Positions 8,996-19,680 of a DNA stretch of 37,550 bases are shown piece after piece. A program made the translations under genes and the position numbers. The stretch's first letter is position 1; the number at the start of each line of letters is the position of its first letter. The notes beneath the pieces were generated by a model. The model was not told the DNA's origin and did not search any database. It was given only the letters and a program-made list of their open reading frames with translations. The DNA comes from an uncultured Alphaproteobacteria bacterium (GTDB lineage Bacteria > Pseudomonadota > Alphaproteobacteria > UBA7887). The stretch spans positions 1-37,550 of the forward strand of contig CACETT010000008.1 of NCBI GenBank assembly GCA_902562525.1, read 5' to 3'.

Positions 8996-9964
8996 ATGGC
9001 GTGGCCAAGACGAGAGGCTGCATTTCCCCTCAATATGATGAACACGGACCTCCGGCTTGCACTTACTGAATGGCAAACCTGGCTTAGGACGGAGCGCCGA
9101 TTGGCGAAAAATACCCTTTCTTCCTATCATCGTGATGCTCAACGATTTCTAATCTTTCTAGCTTCCCACAAAGGATCGGCAATATGCCTGGATCAGCTAG
9201 TATCCCTCCACATCCGCGATTTTAGAGCTTGGTTAACGCAACTCCACAACGAGGGGCTCAGCCCACGCTCACGATCACGGGCGTTGGCTTCCATTCGGAG
9301 CCTTTTTCACTTTCTTGACAAAGAAAAATATGGCCAGAATGCTGCCATATCAGCCATTAGAAGGCCCCAAATGGATAAGCGTCTGCCCCACCCCACCCAG
9401 TTGGAATTAATAGAACAGGTCATCCATGCTGCAGCCTCAAAAAGGCGCGGTCGAGCGCAATGGGTAGGACTACGAGACCAAGCGCTGTTGACCCTACTAT
9501 ATGGAGCTGGGCTCAGAATAGGCGAAGCACTGGATCTAAGCGCCAACGCTTTTGATGGTGATCCGGAGACATTAATAATTACCGGTAAGGGAAGTCGTCA
9601 ACGGATGATCCCTATCCTTCCAGTTATAAGAGAACGGGTTGCCAAATATAAGGATCTGTGTCCCTATGAATTTAACCCTGAGGGGGCCTTATTTCTTGGG
9701 CAAAGAGGAAAACGACTTAACCCTGGAGTTGTCCAAAAACTAGTCAGGAGTCTGCGACAGGAACTGCACATAGGAGACGACCTCACTCCTCACGGACTTC
9801 GGCATAGCTTTGCAACGCACCTCCTATCAAACGGGGGAAATTTACGGATTATTCAAGAATTACTAGGCCATTCTAGTCTTTCTACAACTCAACAGTACAC
9901 GACTGTGGCCGACAGAGAACTCCGTGGGGTTTTTCGGGACACCCACCCGCGTGCAAAGGTCTGA
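8996..9964 (+). CDS. xerC: Tyrosine recombinase XerC
   Basis: XerC resolves chromosome dimers at dif with XerD during division. The N-terminal SAM-like DNA-binding domain shows RRLAKNTLSSYHRDAQRFLIFL. The catalytic domain carries the recombinase residues: Arg in LLYGAGLRIGEAL, Lys in TGKGSRQR, His and Arg in HGLRHSFATHLL, His in LLGHSSLSTTQ, and Tyr in QYTTV. Length of about 322 residues fits a chromosomal Xer rather than a phage integrase, and there is no neighbouring excisionase or att repeat. Starts at 8996 or 9035 are both possible, and neither has a strong ribosome-binding site. XerC rather than XerD is judged from overall resemblance and is less certain. Confidence 0.85.
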   Translation: MAWPRREAAFPLNMMNTDLRLALTEWQTWLRTERRLAKNTLSSYHRDAQRFLIFLASHKGSAICLDQLVSLHIRDFRAWLTQLHNEGLSPRSRSRALASIRSLFHFLDKEKYGQNAAISAIRRPQMDKRLPHPTQLELIEQVIHAAASKRRGRAQWVGLRDQALLTLLYGAGLRIGEALDLSANAFDGDPETLIITGKGSRQRMIPILPVIRERVAKYKDLCPYEFNPEGALFLGQRGKRLNPGVVQKLVRSLRQELHIGDDLTPHGLRHSFATHLLSNGGNLRIIQELLGHSSLSTTQQYTTVADRELRGVFRDTHPRAKV

Positions 9965-9983
9965 TGCTGCTGCCCCTGATGTA

Positions 9984-10015
9984 TGCCTCAATAGAAGAGA
10001 GGCACGCTATTTTTT
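9984..10015 (+). terminator. Probable rho-independent terminator after xerC
   Basis: TGCCTC (9984-9989) and GAGGCA (9999-10004) form a stem around a nine-base loop and are followed by CGCTATTTTTT. It lies 19 bases after the xerC stop, between convergent xerC and sucD. The stem is short and the T-run begins five bases after it, so strength is uncertain. Confidence 0.45.
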
Positions 10016-10885
10016 CAGGGCCGCCTGCATAGCAACACCAATTTCCGCCGGCGAGTCCACCACTACGACCCCAGCTGCTTTGAGGGCGTTGATTTTGACC
10101 TGAGCCCCGCCTGAGCCACCGGCCACGATGGCCCCAGCATGTCCCATACGCCGTCCCGGAGGAGCAGTAGTCCCAGCCACAAAACCAACCACTGGTTTTC
10201 GCTCATCACCAAGGCTCTGCAAATACTCAGCAGCGGCTTCTTCAGCAGACCCTCCGATTTCACCGATCATAACCACCCCCTCCGTTTCAGGGTCACCCAT
10301 AAAAAGTTCAAGACATTCGATGAAATTGGTCCCGTTAACCGGATCTCCTCCAATTCCAATGCAAGTAGTTTGACCGAGACCAACAGCCGTGGTCTGGGCT
10401 ACAGCCTCGTAAGTCAGTGTGCCAGACCGCGAAACGATCCCAATTCTTCCTGGCGCATGAATGTGGCCAGGCATAATGCCTATCTTGCATTTGCCAGGGG
10501 TTATAATGCCAGGGCAATTCGGCCCTATTAATCGAGTGCCACTACCTAATAACTGCCGCTTTAGGAAGACCATATCCTGAACTGGAATCCCTTCTGTAAT
10601 ACAGACCACCAACTCTATACCAGCATCTATTGCCTCACAGATAGCAGAAGCCGCAAATTGCGGAGGAACATACACGACAGTGGCATTAGCCTGCGTTGCT
10701 TCCACCGCTTCGTGAACAGTATCAAAAATTGGCCTTCCAAGATGTTGTTGCCCACCCTTCCCAGGGGTAACACCCCCAACCAATTGAGTGCCATATTCTA
10801 TCGCCTGCTCAGAGTGAAAAGTACCCTGCTTACCCGTAAAACCCTGGCATAGAACACGAGTGCTGCTATCTACGAGAACCGACAT
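10007..10885 (-). CDS. sucD: Succinyl-CoA synthetase alpha subunit
   Basis: With SucC this makes succinyl-CoA synthetase, the substrate-level phosphorylation step of the TCA cycle. The 292-residue protein has the CoA-binding fold at the N-terminus ([29 protein letters not shown]), then [20 protein letters not shown] and [10 protein letters not shown]. The phosphorylated active-site His lies in [11 protein letters not shown] near residue 245. It begins five bases after the sucC stop, so the subunits are co-translated. sucA, which often follows in alphaproteobacteria, is absent: the next gene, xerC, is convergent. Confidence 0.97.
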   Translation of the reverse strand: MSVLVDSSTRVLCQGFTGKQGTFHSEQAIEYGTQLVGGVTPGKGGQQHLGRPIFDTVHEAVEATQANATVVYVPPQFAASAICEAIDAGIELVVCITEGIPVQDMVFLKRQLLGSGTRLIGPNCPGIITPGKCKIGIMPGHIHAPGRIGIVSRSGTLTYEAVAQTTAVGLGQTTCIGIGGDPVNGTNFIECLELFMGDPETEGVVMIGEIGGSAEEAAAEYLQSLGDERKPVVGFVAGTTAPPGRRMGHAGAIVAGGSGGAQVKINALKAAGVVVVDSPAEIGVAMQAALKK

Positions 10886-10890
10886 TACTA

Positions 10891-12054
10891 CTACCTCTTA
10901 ACCGCACTGACTATTTTTTTTGCCGCGTCAGAGAGGTCACCAGCAGTCGTCACCTTTAACCCCGATCGACCAAGTATTTTGTTACCCAACTCTACATTGG
11001 TCCCTTCCAAACGAACCACTAGCGGGATCTCTAAACCCACTTCTTGGGCAGCCCCTACTATGCCCTCCGCTATTATGTCGCACCTCATAATTCCCCCAAA
11101 GATATTAACCAAAACCCCCTCCACAGCCGGGTCAGCTAAAATAATTTTGAAGGCCTCCTTTACCCGATCGCCAGTAGCTCCACCACCCACATCCAGAAAG
11201 TTGGCGGGGCTAGCACCAAATAACTCAATGATATCCATCGTAGCCATCGCCAATCCTGCACCATTGACCATGCAACCAATATTTCCATTAAGTTTTATAT
11301 AATTCAAACCCTGATCCTCAGCCATCCGCTCACGTTCATCTTCCTCATCTACATCCCTCAAGGCCAGAATCTCTGGATGTCGGAATAGAGCATTATCATC
11401 AAAGTTAATTTTGGCGTCCAACGCCATAATCTCCCTATCCCTCGTTACAACGGCCGGATTTATTTCGATCAAACTAGCGTCAGTTGAAGTATAGAGGTCA
11501 TAAAGGCCGGCTATAAATTCAATGCCTGAGTCAAGTGTTTGGCCCTCTACACCTAATGTAATTAAAAGATTCCGGGCGTGGAAAGGTTTCAGGCCAATCA
11601 TCGGATCAATGGCTATTCTGCTAATCTTCTCTGGATTGCGCTCAGCCACCTCTTCTATATTCATGCCCCCTTCTGAAGACCCAATTAGTGATACACGACC
11701 ATTATTGCGATCCAAGAGAACGGCAACATAAAGTTCACTCTCAATTTCACACCCGTCCTCAATATAAATTTTTCTGACGGTCTTGCCACCGGGTCCAGTC
11801 TGAGGGGTCACAAGCTGCATGCCAATCATCGACGTAGCAGCGTCAACCACAGCGTCAACACTATGACAAATTCTTACTCCACCCCCTTTACCACGGCCTC
11901 CAGCATGTATTTGAGCTTTCACCACCCAAACCGGACCCCCGAGCTCTTTGGCTACCTGCTCTACCTCACTAACATCAGCAACCACCTGACCATTTGGAAC
12001 TGAAACATTATTCTTTCGAAGAAGGTTCTTTGCCTGATACTCATGGATATTCAT
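10891..12054 (-). CDS. sucC: Succinyl-CoA synthetase beta subunit (ADP-forming type)
   Basis: This 387-residue protein supplies the ATP-grasp nucleotide-binding domain and the C-terminal part of the succinyl-CoA synthetase active site. Visible features are [12 protein letters not shown] at the start, [28 protein letters not shown], and the C-terminal [15 protein letters not shown] and [17 protein letters not shown]. Length matches the bacterial family. It lies between mdh (32-base gap) and sucD (5-base gap) and is co-transcribed with both. Nucleotide preference is assigned by family only. Confidence 0.97.
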   Translation of the reverse strand: MNIHEYQAKNLLRKNNVSVPNGQVVADVSEVEQVAKELGGPVWVVKAQIHAGGRGKGGGVRICHSVDAVVDAATSMIGMQLVTPQTGPGGKTVRKIYIEDGCEIESELYVAVLLDRNNGRVSLIGSSEGGMNIEEVAERNPEKISRIAIDPMIGLKPFHARNLLITLGVEGQTLDSGIEFIAGLYDLYTSTDASLIEINPAVVTRDREIMALDAKINFDDNALFRHPEILALRDVDEEDERERMAEDQGLNYIKLNGNIGCMVNGAGLAMATMDIIELFGASPANFLDVGGGATGDRVKEAFKIILADPAVEGVLVNIFGGIMRCDIIAEGIVGAAQEVGLEIPLVVRLEGTNVELGNKILGRSGLKVTTAGDLSDAAKKIVSAVKR

Positions 12055-12086
12055 CTAAATAATTTCCGCTTTATGATCAGACCAAG

Positions 12087-13112
<1,026 letters not shown>

Positions 13113-13143
13113 CTATTACTTGCCTTAAGAGCAAGTCTCTCAG

Positions 13144-14292
13144 CTATAACTTTTTAAACGACCCCCCAGACAAATAAATTGATGTTTGCATCTCTCGCAA
13201 TCTAGACGCGGTCCGCAGAAATTCGCGAGAACCCGTCCCACGAACATATAATTCCTCTGGTTTTCCAGCAGCACTACAAACCAATTTAATTTTATGCTCA
13301 TACAACATATCAATGAGAATTGAAAAACGACGTGCCTCGTTTCTCTGCTCTGGCGGCATGATAGGGATATCAGATATAACCAAAGTATGAAATCGATCAA
13401 TAATCGCTAGGTAATCGGAAACTCCCACGGCCTCTTGGCAGAGCTCACTAAAATTAAACCATGCTACACCCTGGTTAGCCCGCCCCACGTGGAGAGCTCT
13501 ACCTTCCACCCTAAGCTCCTCTGACCGGCTATCGCCCCCGCCAGTGAGAGTGTCAAACAAACCTCTTAAAGCGATGCGTGCCGCATCATCTAAGGGGCTA
13601 AAATACACCGGCCGAGAGCTCAGCCCTAAGAGACGATAGTCAGTGCCACCACACAAAGAGACAATCTGAACCTGTTCCTTTAAGAACTTTATAAACGGGA
13701 TAAATAATTCTCTCTGTAATCCACCAGAATATAAATCTTCAGGATGCCAATTAGAGGTGGTTACAAGCCGCACCTTATTATCCAGAAGGCTAGAAAATAT
13801 GCGGCGGATTATAAGTGCGTCGGCAACATCGCTTATCTCAAATTCGTCAAAGCAAAGCAGATCAATTTGCTTCGACAGGGAATGTGCCAATGCCATAATG
13901 GGATCCCCAGAATCATCCTGTTCTTTACCTTTTTGTCGTCGAGCGTGTATCCATTGGTGCGCCTCCCGCATAAAAATATGGAAATGTACCCGCCGCTTCC
14001 GGGTCGACTTTACAGACGAAAAAAACATATCCATTAACATTGTTTTTCCGCGCCCTACCCCGCCAAAAAGATAAATACCTATCGGATCCCCGACGGCCTT
14101 GACCGAATGGACCCGAGGCCACCAAGAAAAACGTTTCCTGGAGCCGTCATCAGTTGCAGAAAGGTTGTCGCTAAATTGTGAGAGAAGCCTAACAGCCCCC
14201 TCCTGCTGCGGATCCCGCTGCAGATCGCCACTTTTGACCCGACTAAAATAAAAACTAACCAGATCACTTGCATGGTTAGTGACCTTGGCCAC
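13144..14292 (-). CDS. zapE: AFG1/ZapE-family cell-division ATPase
   Basis: ZapE is an AAA-type ATPase that interacts with FtsZ at the division site; its eukaryotic relative AFG1 acts in mitochondrial protein quality control. The protein shows Walker A GGVGRGKTMLMDMFF, then HFHIFMREAHQWIH, Walker B DLLCFDEFEISDVADA, LVTTSNWHPEDLY, and the C-terminal arm with RFHTLVISDIP and EARRFSILIDMLYEH, all diagnostic. I take the GTG at 14292, 14 bases after the mmsA stop, giving 382 residues. A start at 14361 would overlap mmsA by 55 bases. No convincing ribosome-binding site is seen, so translation may be coupled to mmsA. Confidence 0.92.
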   Translation of the reverse strand: MAKVTNHASDLVSFYFSRVKSGDLQRDPQQEGAVRLLSQFSDNLSATDDGSRKRFSWWPRVHSVKAVGDPIGIYLFGGVGRGKTMLMDMFFSSVKSTRKRRVHFHIFMREAHQWIHARRQKGKEQDDSGDPIMALAHSLSKQIDLLCFDEFEISDVADALIIRRIFSSLLDNKVRLVTTSNWHPEDLYSGGLQRELFIPFIKFLKEQVQIVSLCGGTDYRLLGLSSRPVYFSPLDDAARIALRGLFDTLTGGGDSRSEELRVEGRALHVGRANQGVAWFNFSELCQEAVGVSDYLAIIDRFHTLVISDIPIMPPEQRNEARRFSILIDMLYEHKIKLVCSAAGKPEELYVRGTGSREFLRTASRLREMQTSIYLSGGSFKKL

Positions 14293-14306
14293 GCTTGACA
14301 AACAGC

Positions 14307-15803
14307 TCACTTCAATGTTGGGATCGAAAAGTCCGCACCTTGACGTATGCCTGAAGGCCATCGGGAGGTCACCGTTTTCAACCTCGTGTAAAACCTAACG
14401 CCATCCATACCATGGGTGTTTGATGCACCAAACATTGAGTCCTTCCACCCTCCAAAACTATGATAGGCGACTGGGACGGGAATCGGAACATTAACGCCGA
14501 CCATCCCAATATTTGCCCGATTAGAGAAATCCCTAGCTGCGTCACCATCACGAGTAAAAATTGCGGTCCCATTCCCAAATGGATTGTCTTTAACCAACTG
14601 GAGAGCCGACTCATAGTCGGGGACACGAACTACGGAAAGTACCGGACCAAAAATCTCTTCTTTGTAGACACTCATCTCCGGCAAGACCTTATCAAATAAA
14701 CACCCACCAAGAAAAAATCCGTTCTCGTAGCCTTGTAAACTGACATCCCTTCCATCCACTACCAATTCCGCGCCATCAGTTACGCCTGCATCTACCAGAC
14801 CTCGTATCCGAGCTAAAGCTTCTTTTGTTATTACGGGTCCCATTTCCGCTTCTAAATCCGAGTACGGCCCAATTTTCAAATTCCTCACACGGGGTGCCAA
14901 ACGTTCGATTAATGGATCAGCAGAACTGCCAACAGCGACGGCAACAGATACCGCCATACAACGCTCTCCTGCCGAACCATAAGCTGCTCCCATCAAAGCA
15001 TCTGTTGCCTGCTCCAGGTCAGCATCGGGCATCACTACCATGTGGTTTTTAGCACCCCCGAGGGCCTGAACGCGCTTTCCGGAGGCCGCAGCGGTTGCAT
15101 ACACATGCTTTGCTATCGGAGTTGACCCCACAAAACTAACTGCATCAATACCCGGGTCAGTCAGTAGCGTGGCAACAGCGTCTTTATCGCCGTTTATTAC
15201 ATTTAGAACACCAGCTGGGGCGCCAGCTTCATGAAGCAATTGGGCCAAAAACAATGGACATGAGGGATCCTTTTCGGACGGCTTAAGAACAAATGTGTTG
15301 CCACAAGCAATAGCCAAAGGAAACATCCAGAGCGGAATCATAGCAGGAAAATTAAACGGGGTTATGCCGGCACAAACGCCCACTGGCTGTCGTAGTGAGT
15401 AGGAATCTACATTCGTTCCAACCTGTTCCGTAAATTCACCCTTGAGTAAATGGGGAATACCACAAGCAAATTCAACAACCTCCAAACCTCGGGTAATGGA
15501 CCCCCGAGCATCCTCCAACGTTTTGCCGTGCTCCGATGAAACCAAGACTGCTATATCATCCATGTGCTCTTCAATCAGAGCCTTAAAGCGAAACATAACC
15601 CTGGCTCTCTGAATCGGCGGCGTCGCTGCCCAATTTGGCAAGGCGTCGGTGGCCGCATTTATTGCGGCTGCAATTTCCTCAACACCTCCAAATGGAACCC
15701 GGGACACCACATCCCCTGTCGCCGGATCAAAGACATCTCCAAATTTACCACTCTGTTGATGGAGTTTTTCCCCTTTAATCCAATGATATAAACTCTTAGC
15801 CAT
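14307..15803 (-). CDS. mmsA: CoA-acylating methylmalonate-semialdehyde dehydrogenase
   Basis: MmsA oxidises methylmalonate or malonate semialdehyde with NAD and CoA to propionyl-CoA or acetyl-CoA, in valine, beta-alanine and inositol breakdown. The 498-residue aldehyde dehydrogenase has SSEHGKTLEDARGSI, GVCAGITPFNFPAMIPLW, VLKPSEKDP, LGGAKNHMVVMPDADL and the catalytic Cys in GSAGERCMAVS near residue 285. GAKNHMVV in place of the usual glutamate-bearing motif is the mark of this CoA-dependent subgroup. AAGGGGAG precedes the ATG. It starts the run mmsA-zapE-mdh-sucC-sucD, so propionyl-CoA production may be tied to TCA genes, though only zapE is closely spaced to it. Confidence 0.95.
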   Translation of the reverse strand: MAKSLYHWIKGEKLHQQSGKFGDVFDPATGDVVSRVPFGGVEEIAAAINAATDALPNWAATPPIQRARVMFRFKALIEEHMDDIAVLVSSEHGKTLEDARGSITRGLEVVEFACGIPHLLKGEFTEQVGTNVDSYSLRQPVGVCAGITPFNFPAMIPLWMFPLAIACGNTFVLKPSEKDPSCPLFLAQLLHEAGAPAGVLNVINGDKDAVATLLTDPGIDAVSFVGSTPIAKHVYATAAASGKRVQALGGAKNHMVVMPDADLEQATDALMGAAYGSAGERCMAVSVAVAVGSSADPLIERLAPRVRNLKIGPYSDLEAEMGPVITKEALARIRGLVDAGVTDGAELVVDGRDVSLQGYENGFFLGGCLFDKVLPEMSVYKEEIFGPVLSVVRVPDYESALQLVKDNPFGNGTAIFTRDGDAARDFSNRANIGMVGVNVPIPVPVAYHSFGGWKDSMFGASNTHGMDGVRFYTRLKTVTSRWPSGIRQGADFSIPTLK

Positions 15804-16062
15804 ATGTACTCCCCTTACTCAGGCCTCACACCTAATTTGATTTCCCCGATAAGGCTTAGCCCCTTCACTCAGCCTAAGCAAGTTGTTACCCTAATGGCTT
15901 TCTCGATAAAATAGAAAATTATTCCCAAAGGCCCTACTAATCCACGCTACCAACCCCTAAAGAAAGCAAGAATCAACCCCAACAAGCGTCCCTGGACATA
16001 GCTATTGGGTGAATAATCACTACAATAGGGGTTAACCGTTAATACAAATCCAAAGGTACCCA

Positions 16063-16842
16063 ATGTCAGAATATGAGTTTGTTAAAGTGGAACAAGATGG
16101 ACGGATCACCCTCATTACTATTAATCGCCCCGAGGTTTATAATGCACTGCATTCGCCGGCACATACAGAGTTTGATCAAGTGTTTAACGAATTCGCATCA
16201 GATCCCGAGCAATGGGTTGCAATCATAACTGGCGCCGGTGACAAGGCTTTTAGCGCAGGAAATGACCTGAAATATCAGGCGGCAGGGGGTCGCCGGGACC
16301 GTCCAGCCAACGGCTTCGCGGGGCTAACAGAGCGCTTTAATCTAAACAAACCGGTTATCGCGGCTGTGAATGGCTTTGCAATGGGTGGCGGCTTTGAGAT
16401 TGCACTCGCCTGCGACCTCATTGTAGCATCGGACAATGCTATTTTTGCACTGCCAGAACCCCGGGTTGGCCTAGCCGCACTCGCAGGCGGCTTGCACCGG
16501 CTTCCACGTATTATACCTCAAAAACAAGCACTTGGCATGATTTTAACTGGCCGAAGAGTGACGGCTGCAGAGGGTCAACAGCTCGGTTTTGTGAACGAGG
16601 TAACAAAACCAGAGCGGCTTCTAGATGCCGCTCGAACCTGGGCCAACCTCATTCTTGAATGCTCACCCATGTCAATTCGTGCATCCAAACAAAGTGTGTA
16701 TGAGGGTTTAAGGCAGCCAGACTTGAAAAATGCAATGGAGGAAGTTTATCCCGCTGTTCAAGCTCTTTACGATAGCTCGGACTTCGTTGAAGGGCCGAAA
16801 GCATTTTCTGAAAAGCGCCCACCTAAATGGAAAGCCGAATAA
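16063..16842 (+). CDS. Enoyl-CoA hydratase/isomerase family protein (crotonase)
   Basis: This 259-residue crotonase probably hydrates an enoyl-CoA. The oxyanion-hole segments are AFSAGNDLKY and AMGGGFEIALACDL. Both glutamates used by true hydratases are present, one in GGGFEIA and one in FALPEPRVGL, which favours hydratase over isomerase activity. It resembles the carnitinyl-CoA dehydratase branch (ALPEPRVGLAALAGGLHRLPR), but substrate cannot be assigned. AAAGGT stands five bases before the ATG. It stands alone: the divergent mmsA is 259 bases away and xseB starts about 110 bases downstream. In the 259-base upstream gap I see no clear promoter or structured element. Confidence 0.88.
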   Translation: MSEYEFVKVEQDGRITLITINRPEVYNALHSPAHTEFDQVFNEFASDPEQWVAIITGAGDKAFSAGNDLKYQAAGGRRDRPANGFAGLTERFNLNKPVIAAVNGFAMGGGFEIALACDLIVASDNAIFALPEPRVGLAALAGGLHRLPRIIPQKQALGMILTGRRVTAAEGQQLGFVNEVTKPERLLDAARTWANLILECSPMSIRASKQSVYEGLRQPDLKNAMEEVYPAVQALYDSSDFVEGPKAFSEKRPPKWKAE

Positions 16843-16953
16843 GCTTGAATAAAATATCGGGAGAACCACTGAGTGAACTAAATTAGTTAGCTAACAAATT
16901 ACAACCGGACAAAAGTGTTTTACATGTAGCTTACAATGATTTCGAGGAACGCC

Positions 16954-17214
16954 ATGCCAGCAAAAGATACCGTCGCAAAGATTACCAAGATGACTTTTGA
17001 GGAAGCCTTAGCTGAGCTGGAAGAAATAATCCGTCGCCTAGAGGGTGGGAATACCGATTTGAACGACGCTATTACTGCCTATGAACGAGGAACCGCCCTC
17101 AAGCGTCACTGTGATGGCAAACTACGTGACGCTCAGGAGAAAATTAGCCGCATCAAATTGGATGAGACAGGCAGTGCTACCGGCATAACTCCCGAGCACC
17201 CAAAAGAAAAATAA
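16954..17214 (+). CDS. xseB: Exodeoxyribonuclease VII small subunit
   Basis: XseB joins XseA to form exonuclease VII, which degrades single-stranded DNA. The 86-residue protein has the family core MTFEEALAELEEIIRRLEGGNTDLNDAI and YERGTALKRHCDGKLRDAQEKI. I use the ATG at 16954 because GAGGAA lies at the right distance. The frame is open from an ATG at 16936. It begins the xseB-ispA block and the ispA start lies two bases after its stop, a standard bacterial pairing. Confidence 0.94.
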   Translation: MPAKDTVAKITKMTFEEALAELEEIIRRLEGGNTDLNDAITAYERGTALKRHCDGKLRDAQEKISRIKLDETGSATGITPEHPKEK

Positions 17215-17216
17215 CC

Positions 17217-18104
17217 TTGAACTCTTTACGCAATGCAATGGCGGAAACAGCGGCTGCCATCGACGGGGAATTGGAAAAGCTTATTCCCAGTGAGGCAGGC
17301 CCTTTAGCAAACCTAATGGCTTCACTCCGCTACTCCGCAATTGGGGGTGGAAAGAGATTACGCCCGTTCTTGACTCTGCAAACATCCCGTTTGTTTTCTG
17401 TCCCCAAATCACAGGCCCTGTGCATTGCAACGGCAATTGAGTTAGTCCACTGTTATTCTCTCGTGCACGATGACTTACCCGCTATGGATAACGATGACTT
17501 GCGTCGGGGCAAACCTACTAACCATAAAGTATTTGGCGATGGGCTAGCCATCCTTGCTGGAGACGGCCTGCTGACCTTAGCATTTGCAACTTTAAACGGT
17601 GCTGACAGCGGGATAAGCTCCCGCCTGCGCTCCCAACTGACTCTCGAATTAGCGAACGCCGCCGGTATAAATGGAATGGTTGGTGGGCAAGCGATAGACC
17701 TTCAAGCCCCATACCAGACCATGGGTCCGTCGGATATCAGGCACCTGCAGGAGCTTAAGACGGGGGCCCTGATATGTTTTGCGGTTGATGCGGGAGCTAT
17801 CCTAGGTTCCGCTACCCGGGACGAGAGAGACGCTCTAAAAGGATATGCAAGTTCCTTGGGGTCGGCCTTTCAAATCGTTGATGATCTCCTCGATATGGAA
17901 GGGAACTCCAACGAGGTCGGAAAGAAACTCAGAAAAGATACAGCTGCGGGAAAAGCAACTCTGGTCAGCTCCTTGGGTATAGACGAGGCTAGGAGAGAAG
18001 CCCAAAAAATGACAATGCAAGCGCAACGTTACCTCGAATGTTTTGGTGGTAGAGCAGAGCTTCTCCGGGAAGTTACCCAGTTTTTATTTGTGCGAAACCA
18101 CTAG
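17217..18104 (+). CDS. ispA: Farnesyl diphosphate (polyprenyl) synthase
   Basis: IspA condenses isopentenyl and dimethylallyl diphosphates to geranyl and farnesyl diphosphate for undecaprenyl, quinone and hopanoid synthesis. The 295-residue protein has GGGKRLRPFLTLQT, the first aspartate-rich motif in VHDDLPAMDNDDLRRGKPTNH, GGQAIDLQ, and the second DDxxD motif in QIVDDLLDMEGN. The frame opens with TTG at 17217, two bases after xseB, and ATG at 17238 is an alternative. In most alphaproteobacteria dxs follows ispA. Here the next gene is tlyA after only 49 bases. Confidence 0.93.
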   Translation: MNSLRNAMAETAAAIDGELEKLIPSEAGPLANLMASLRYSAIGGGKRLRPFLTLQTSRLFSVPKSQALCIATAIELVHCYSLVHDDLPAMDNDDLRRGKPTNHKVFGDGLAILAGDGLLTLAFATLNGADSGISSRLRSQLTLELANAAGINGMVGGQAIDLQAPYQTMGPSDIRHLQELKTGALICFAVDAGAILGSATRDERDALKGYASSLGSAFQIVDDLLDMEGNSNEVGKKLRKDTAAGKATLVSSLGIDEARREAQKMTMQAQRYLECFGGRAELLREVTQFLFVRNH

Positions 18105-18153
18105 AAAATTTCATACCAGCCTTATGCAACACGCCACTTCTTAACTACAACAG

Positions 18154-18903
18154 ATGAAAACCCCCAATATTCTTAGACTGGATGATCTTCTCGTCCTTCG
18201 TGGAATGGCTAACACCAAAACACAGGCAAAGGCCTACATCATGGCTGGGCTCGTGTTTCACAACAATACGCGCCTGGACAAACCAGGACATAAAGTAAAG
18301 GAGGACCTCCAAATTTCCTTGCGGGAGAAGCCTCATCCATGGGTCTCTCGTGGAGGAATTAAGCTTGCTCATGCCATAGACCACTTCCAATTATCTATAA
18401 ATCAAAAGGTTTGCATGGACATCGGATCTTCGACAGGAGGTTTTACAGATGTTCTCCTATCGAAGGGGGCTAGAAGAGTATATGCCGTAGACAGTGGAAC
18501 AGGGCAGCTAGACTGGCGGCTACGAAACACGGAAAAAGTTGTAACGCTCGAAAAGACTAACGCCCGGCATCTCACGCCTCAACAAATCCCAGAAGCAATC
18601 GAAATCATCACATGTGATGCTAGCTTTATTAGCCTAACCAAAATTTTACCCACCCCACTCACATTTGCAGAAAATAAGGCTTACCTAATAGCACTCATCA
18701 AACCACAATTTGAAACGAGCCGAGAGCACATCAGCAAGGGGGGCGTCGTCCGAAATCCCGCGCTCCACGACTCCGCTTGCAAAAAAATCCGCGATTGGAT
18801 CACAATAGAAACGCCGTGGACACCCCTCGGCATTGAGCCAAGCCCAATCACAGGTCCCAAGGGAAACCGGGAGTTCTTAATTTTAGCCCAACTCCAATCG
18901 TGA
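18154..18903 (+). CDS. tlyA: TlyA-family rRNA methyltransferase (S4 plus FtsJ-like domains)
   Basis: TlyA proteins 2'-O-methylate ribosomal RNA and are often annotated as hemolysin A. Residues 1-60 form an S4 RNA-binding domain (RLDDLLVLRGMANTKTQAKAYIMAGLV). The methyltransferase part has PWVSRGGIKLAHAI, the SAM motif DIGSSTGGFTDVLLSKGA, AVDSGTGQLDWRLR, CDASFISLTKI, and LIKPQFE with the late Lys and Glu of the catalytic tetrad, followed by SKGGVVRNP. Length of 249 residues is normal. It is probably read with xseB and ispA. It converges with the PepSY gene, with 35 bases between them. Confidence 0.93.
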   Translation: MKTPNILRLDDLLVLRGMANTKTQAKAYIMAGLVFHNNTRLDKPGHKVKEDLQISLREKPHPWVSRGGIKLAHAIDHFQLSINQKVCMDIGSSTGGFTDVLLSKGARRVYAVDSGTGQLDWRLRNTEKVVTLEKTNARHLTPQQIPEAIEIITCDASFISLTKILPTPLTFAENKAYLIALIKPQFETSREHISKGGVVRNPALHDSACKKIRDWITIETPWTPLGIEPSPITGPKGNREFLILAQLQS

Positions 18904-18938
18904 ACTTTGATCGACCCACGGGAAGTTTTGGGCTTGAG

Positions 18939-19649
18939 CTAACGCCGAAGGTACCAATTGTAGATACCTGAAATCACTAGTAGCAGCAGTACTACTGCCG
19001 CGGCATCCATTACATACGAGCCCCAAGAACCCAAAATGCGGCCACTATGCAAATCCAACAGCACCCGCTCCCAAGGGAGACCACGACCGCGAAACGCCAA
19101 AAGCACCGACTCTTTAACTTCGGGTGGCGCTTCCTGGGTCAACACCCATACCGGTTCCTCAACTGAGGACCTCCACGTTAAAAATCCATCAGAGGAGGCA
19201 AAAGTATCCTCTCCCGAATTGATATAGGTAGTGTCCCTCAAATGCCCAAGGCGACTAATTGTCCCAGCTTTCCAACCGAGCTTCTCAATCAATTGCCCAT
19301 TATCTTCAAAGAGATAGATGCTGTCCGCTGTTCCAACGATTAGAAACCCATCCCCTTGCACCGCCCCCACCAAGGAACCTTTAAAGCTAGGCACATGCAC
19401 CGCATCCAAAAACAAACTGCCATCGACTTCCGTCAGCCAACGGTCACCAACCCGGAAATTGATAGGCGGACTTTCTGGGGCAACACCGTACCAGCTCAAG
19501 AGCCATCCAGTTCCAACAAACCGGCTATCTAAGTTTAATCGCTCGGTATGGTTAAGCGCTATCCCAGTGATGATAAGAATAGTGACTAACAAAGAGGCGC
19601 CTACCCCCAAATGGCCGTGCCAACGAAATATCCAGGGATTAAGATGCAT
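18939..19649 (-). CDS. PepSY-associated transmembrane protein (PepSY_TM-like)
   Basis: This 236-residue inner-membrane protein has one helix near residues 14-33 and a second near 213-233, with a periplasmic domain between. Marks of the PepSY-type family are FRWHGHLGVGASLL followed by ITGIALNHTERL at the first helix, and LDLHSGRILGSWGSYVMDA followed by a hydrophobic run and SGIYNWYLRR at the second. Histidines in WHGHLG, LNHT and DLHSG could bind heme, as proposed for PepSY membrane proteins in flavin-based reductases. It follows the FMN-binding protein by 31 bases and is probably its electron donor or membrane partner. Ferric reduction is inferred from that pairing and from the iron genes nearby. 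Confidence 0.8.
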   Translation of the reverse strand: MHLNPWIFRWHGHLGVGASLLVTILIITGIALNHTERLNLDSRFVGTGWLLSWYGVAPESPPINFRVGDRWLTEVDGSLFLDAVHVPSFKGSLVGAVQGDGFLIVGTADSIYLFEDNGQLIEKLGWKAGTISRLGHLRDTTYINSGEDTFASSDGFLTWRSSVEEPVWVLTQEAPPEVKESVLLAFRGRGLPWERVLLDLHSGRILGSWGSYVMDAAAVVLLLLVISGIYNWYLRR

Positions 19650-19680
19650 TAGCCGATAGCGGCGGTTAAAAACCTTCCAG

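Noticed and set aside
8996-9964. Tyrosine recombinase as a sign of a prophage or genomic island
   Set aside because: The protein reads as chromosomal XerC. There is no tRNA, att repeat, excisionase or phage gene nearby.
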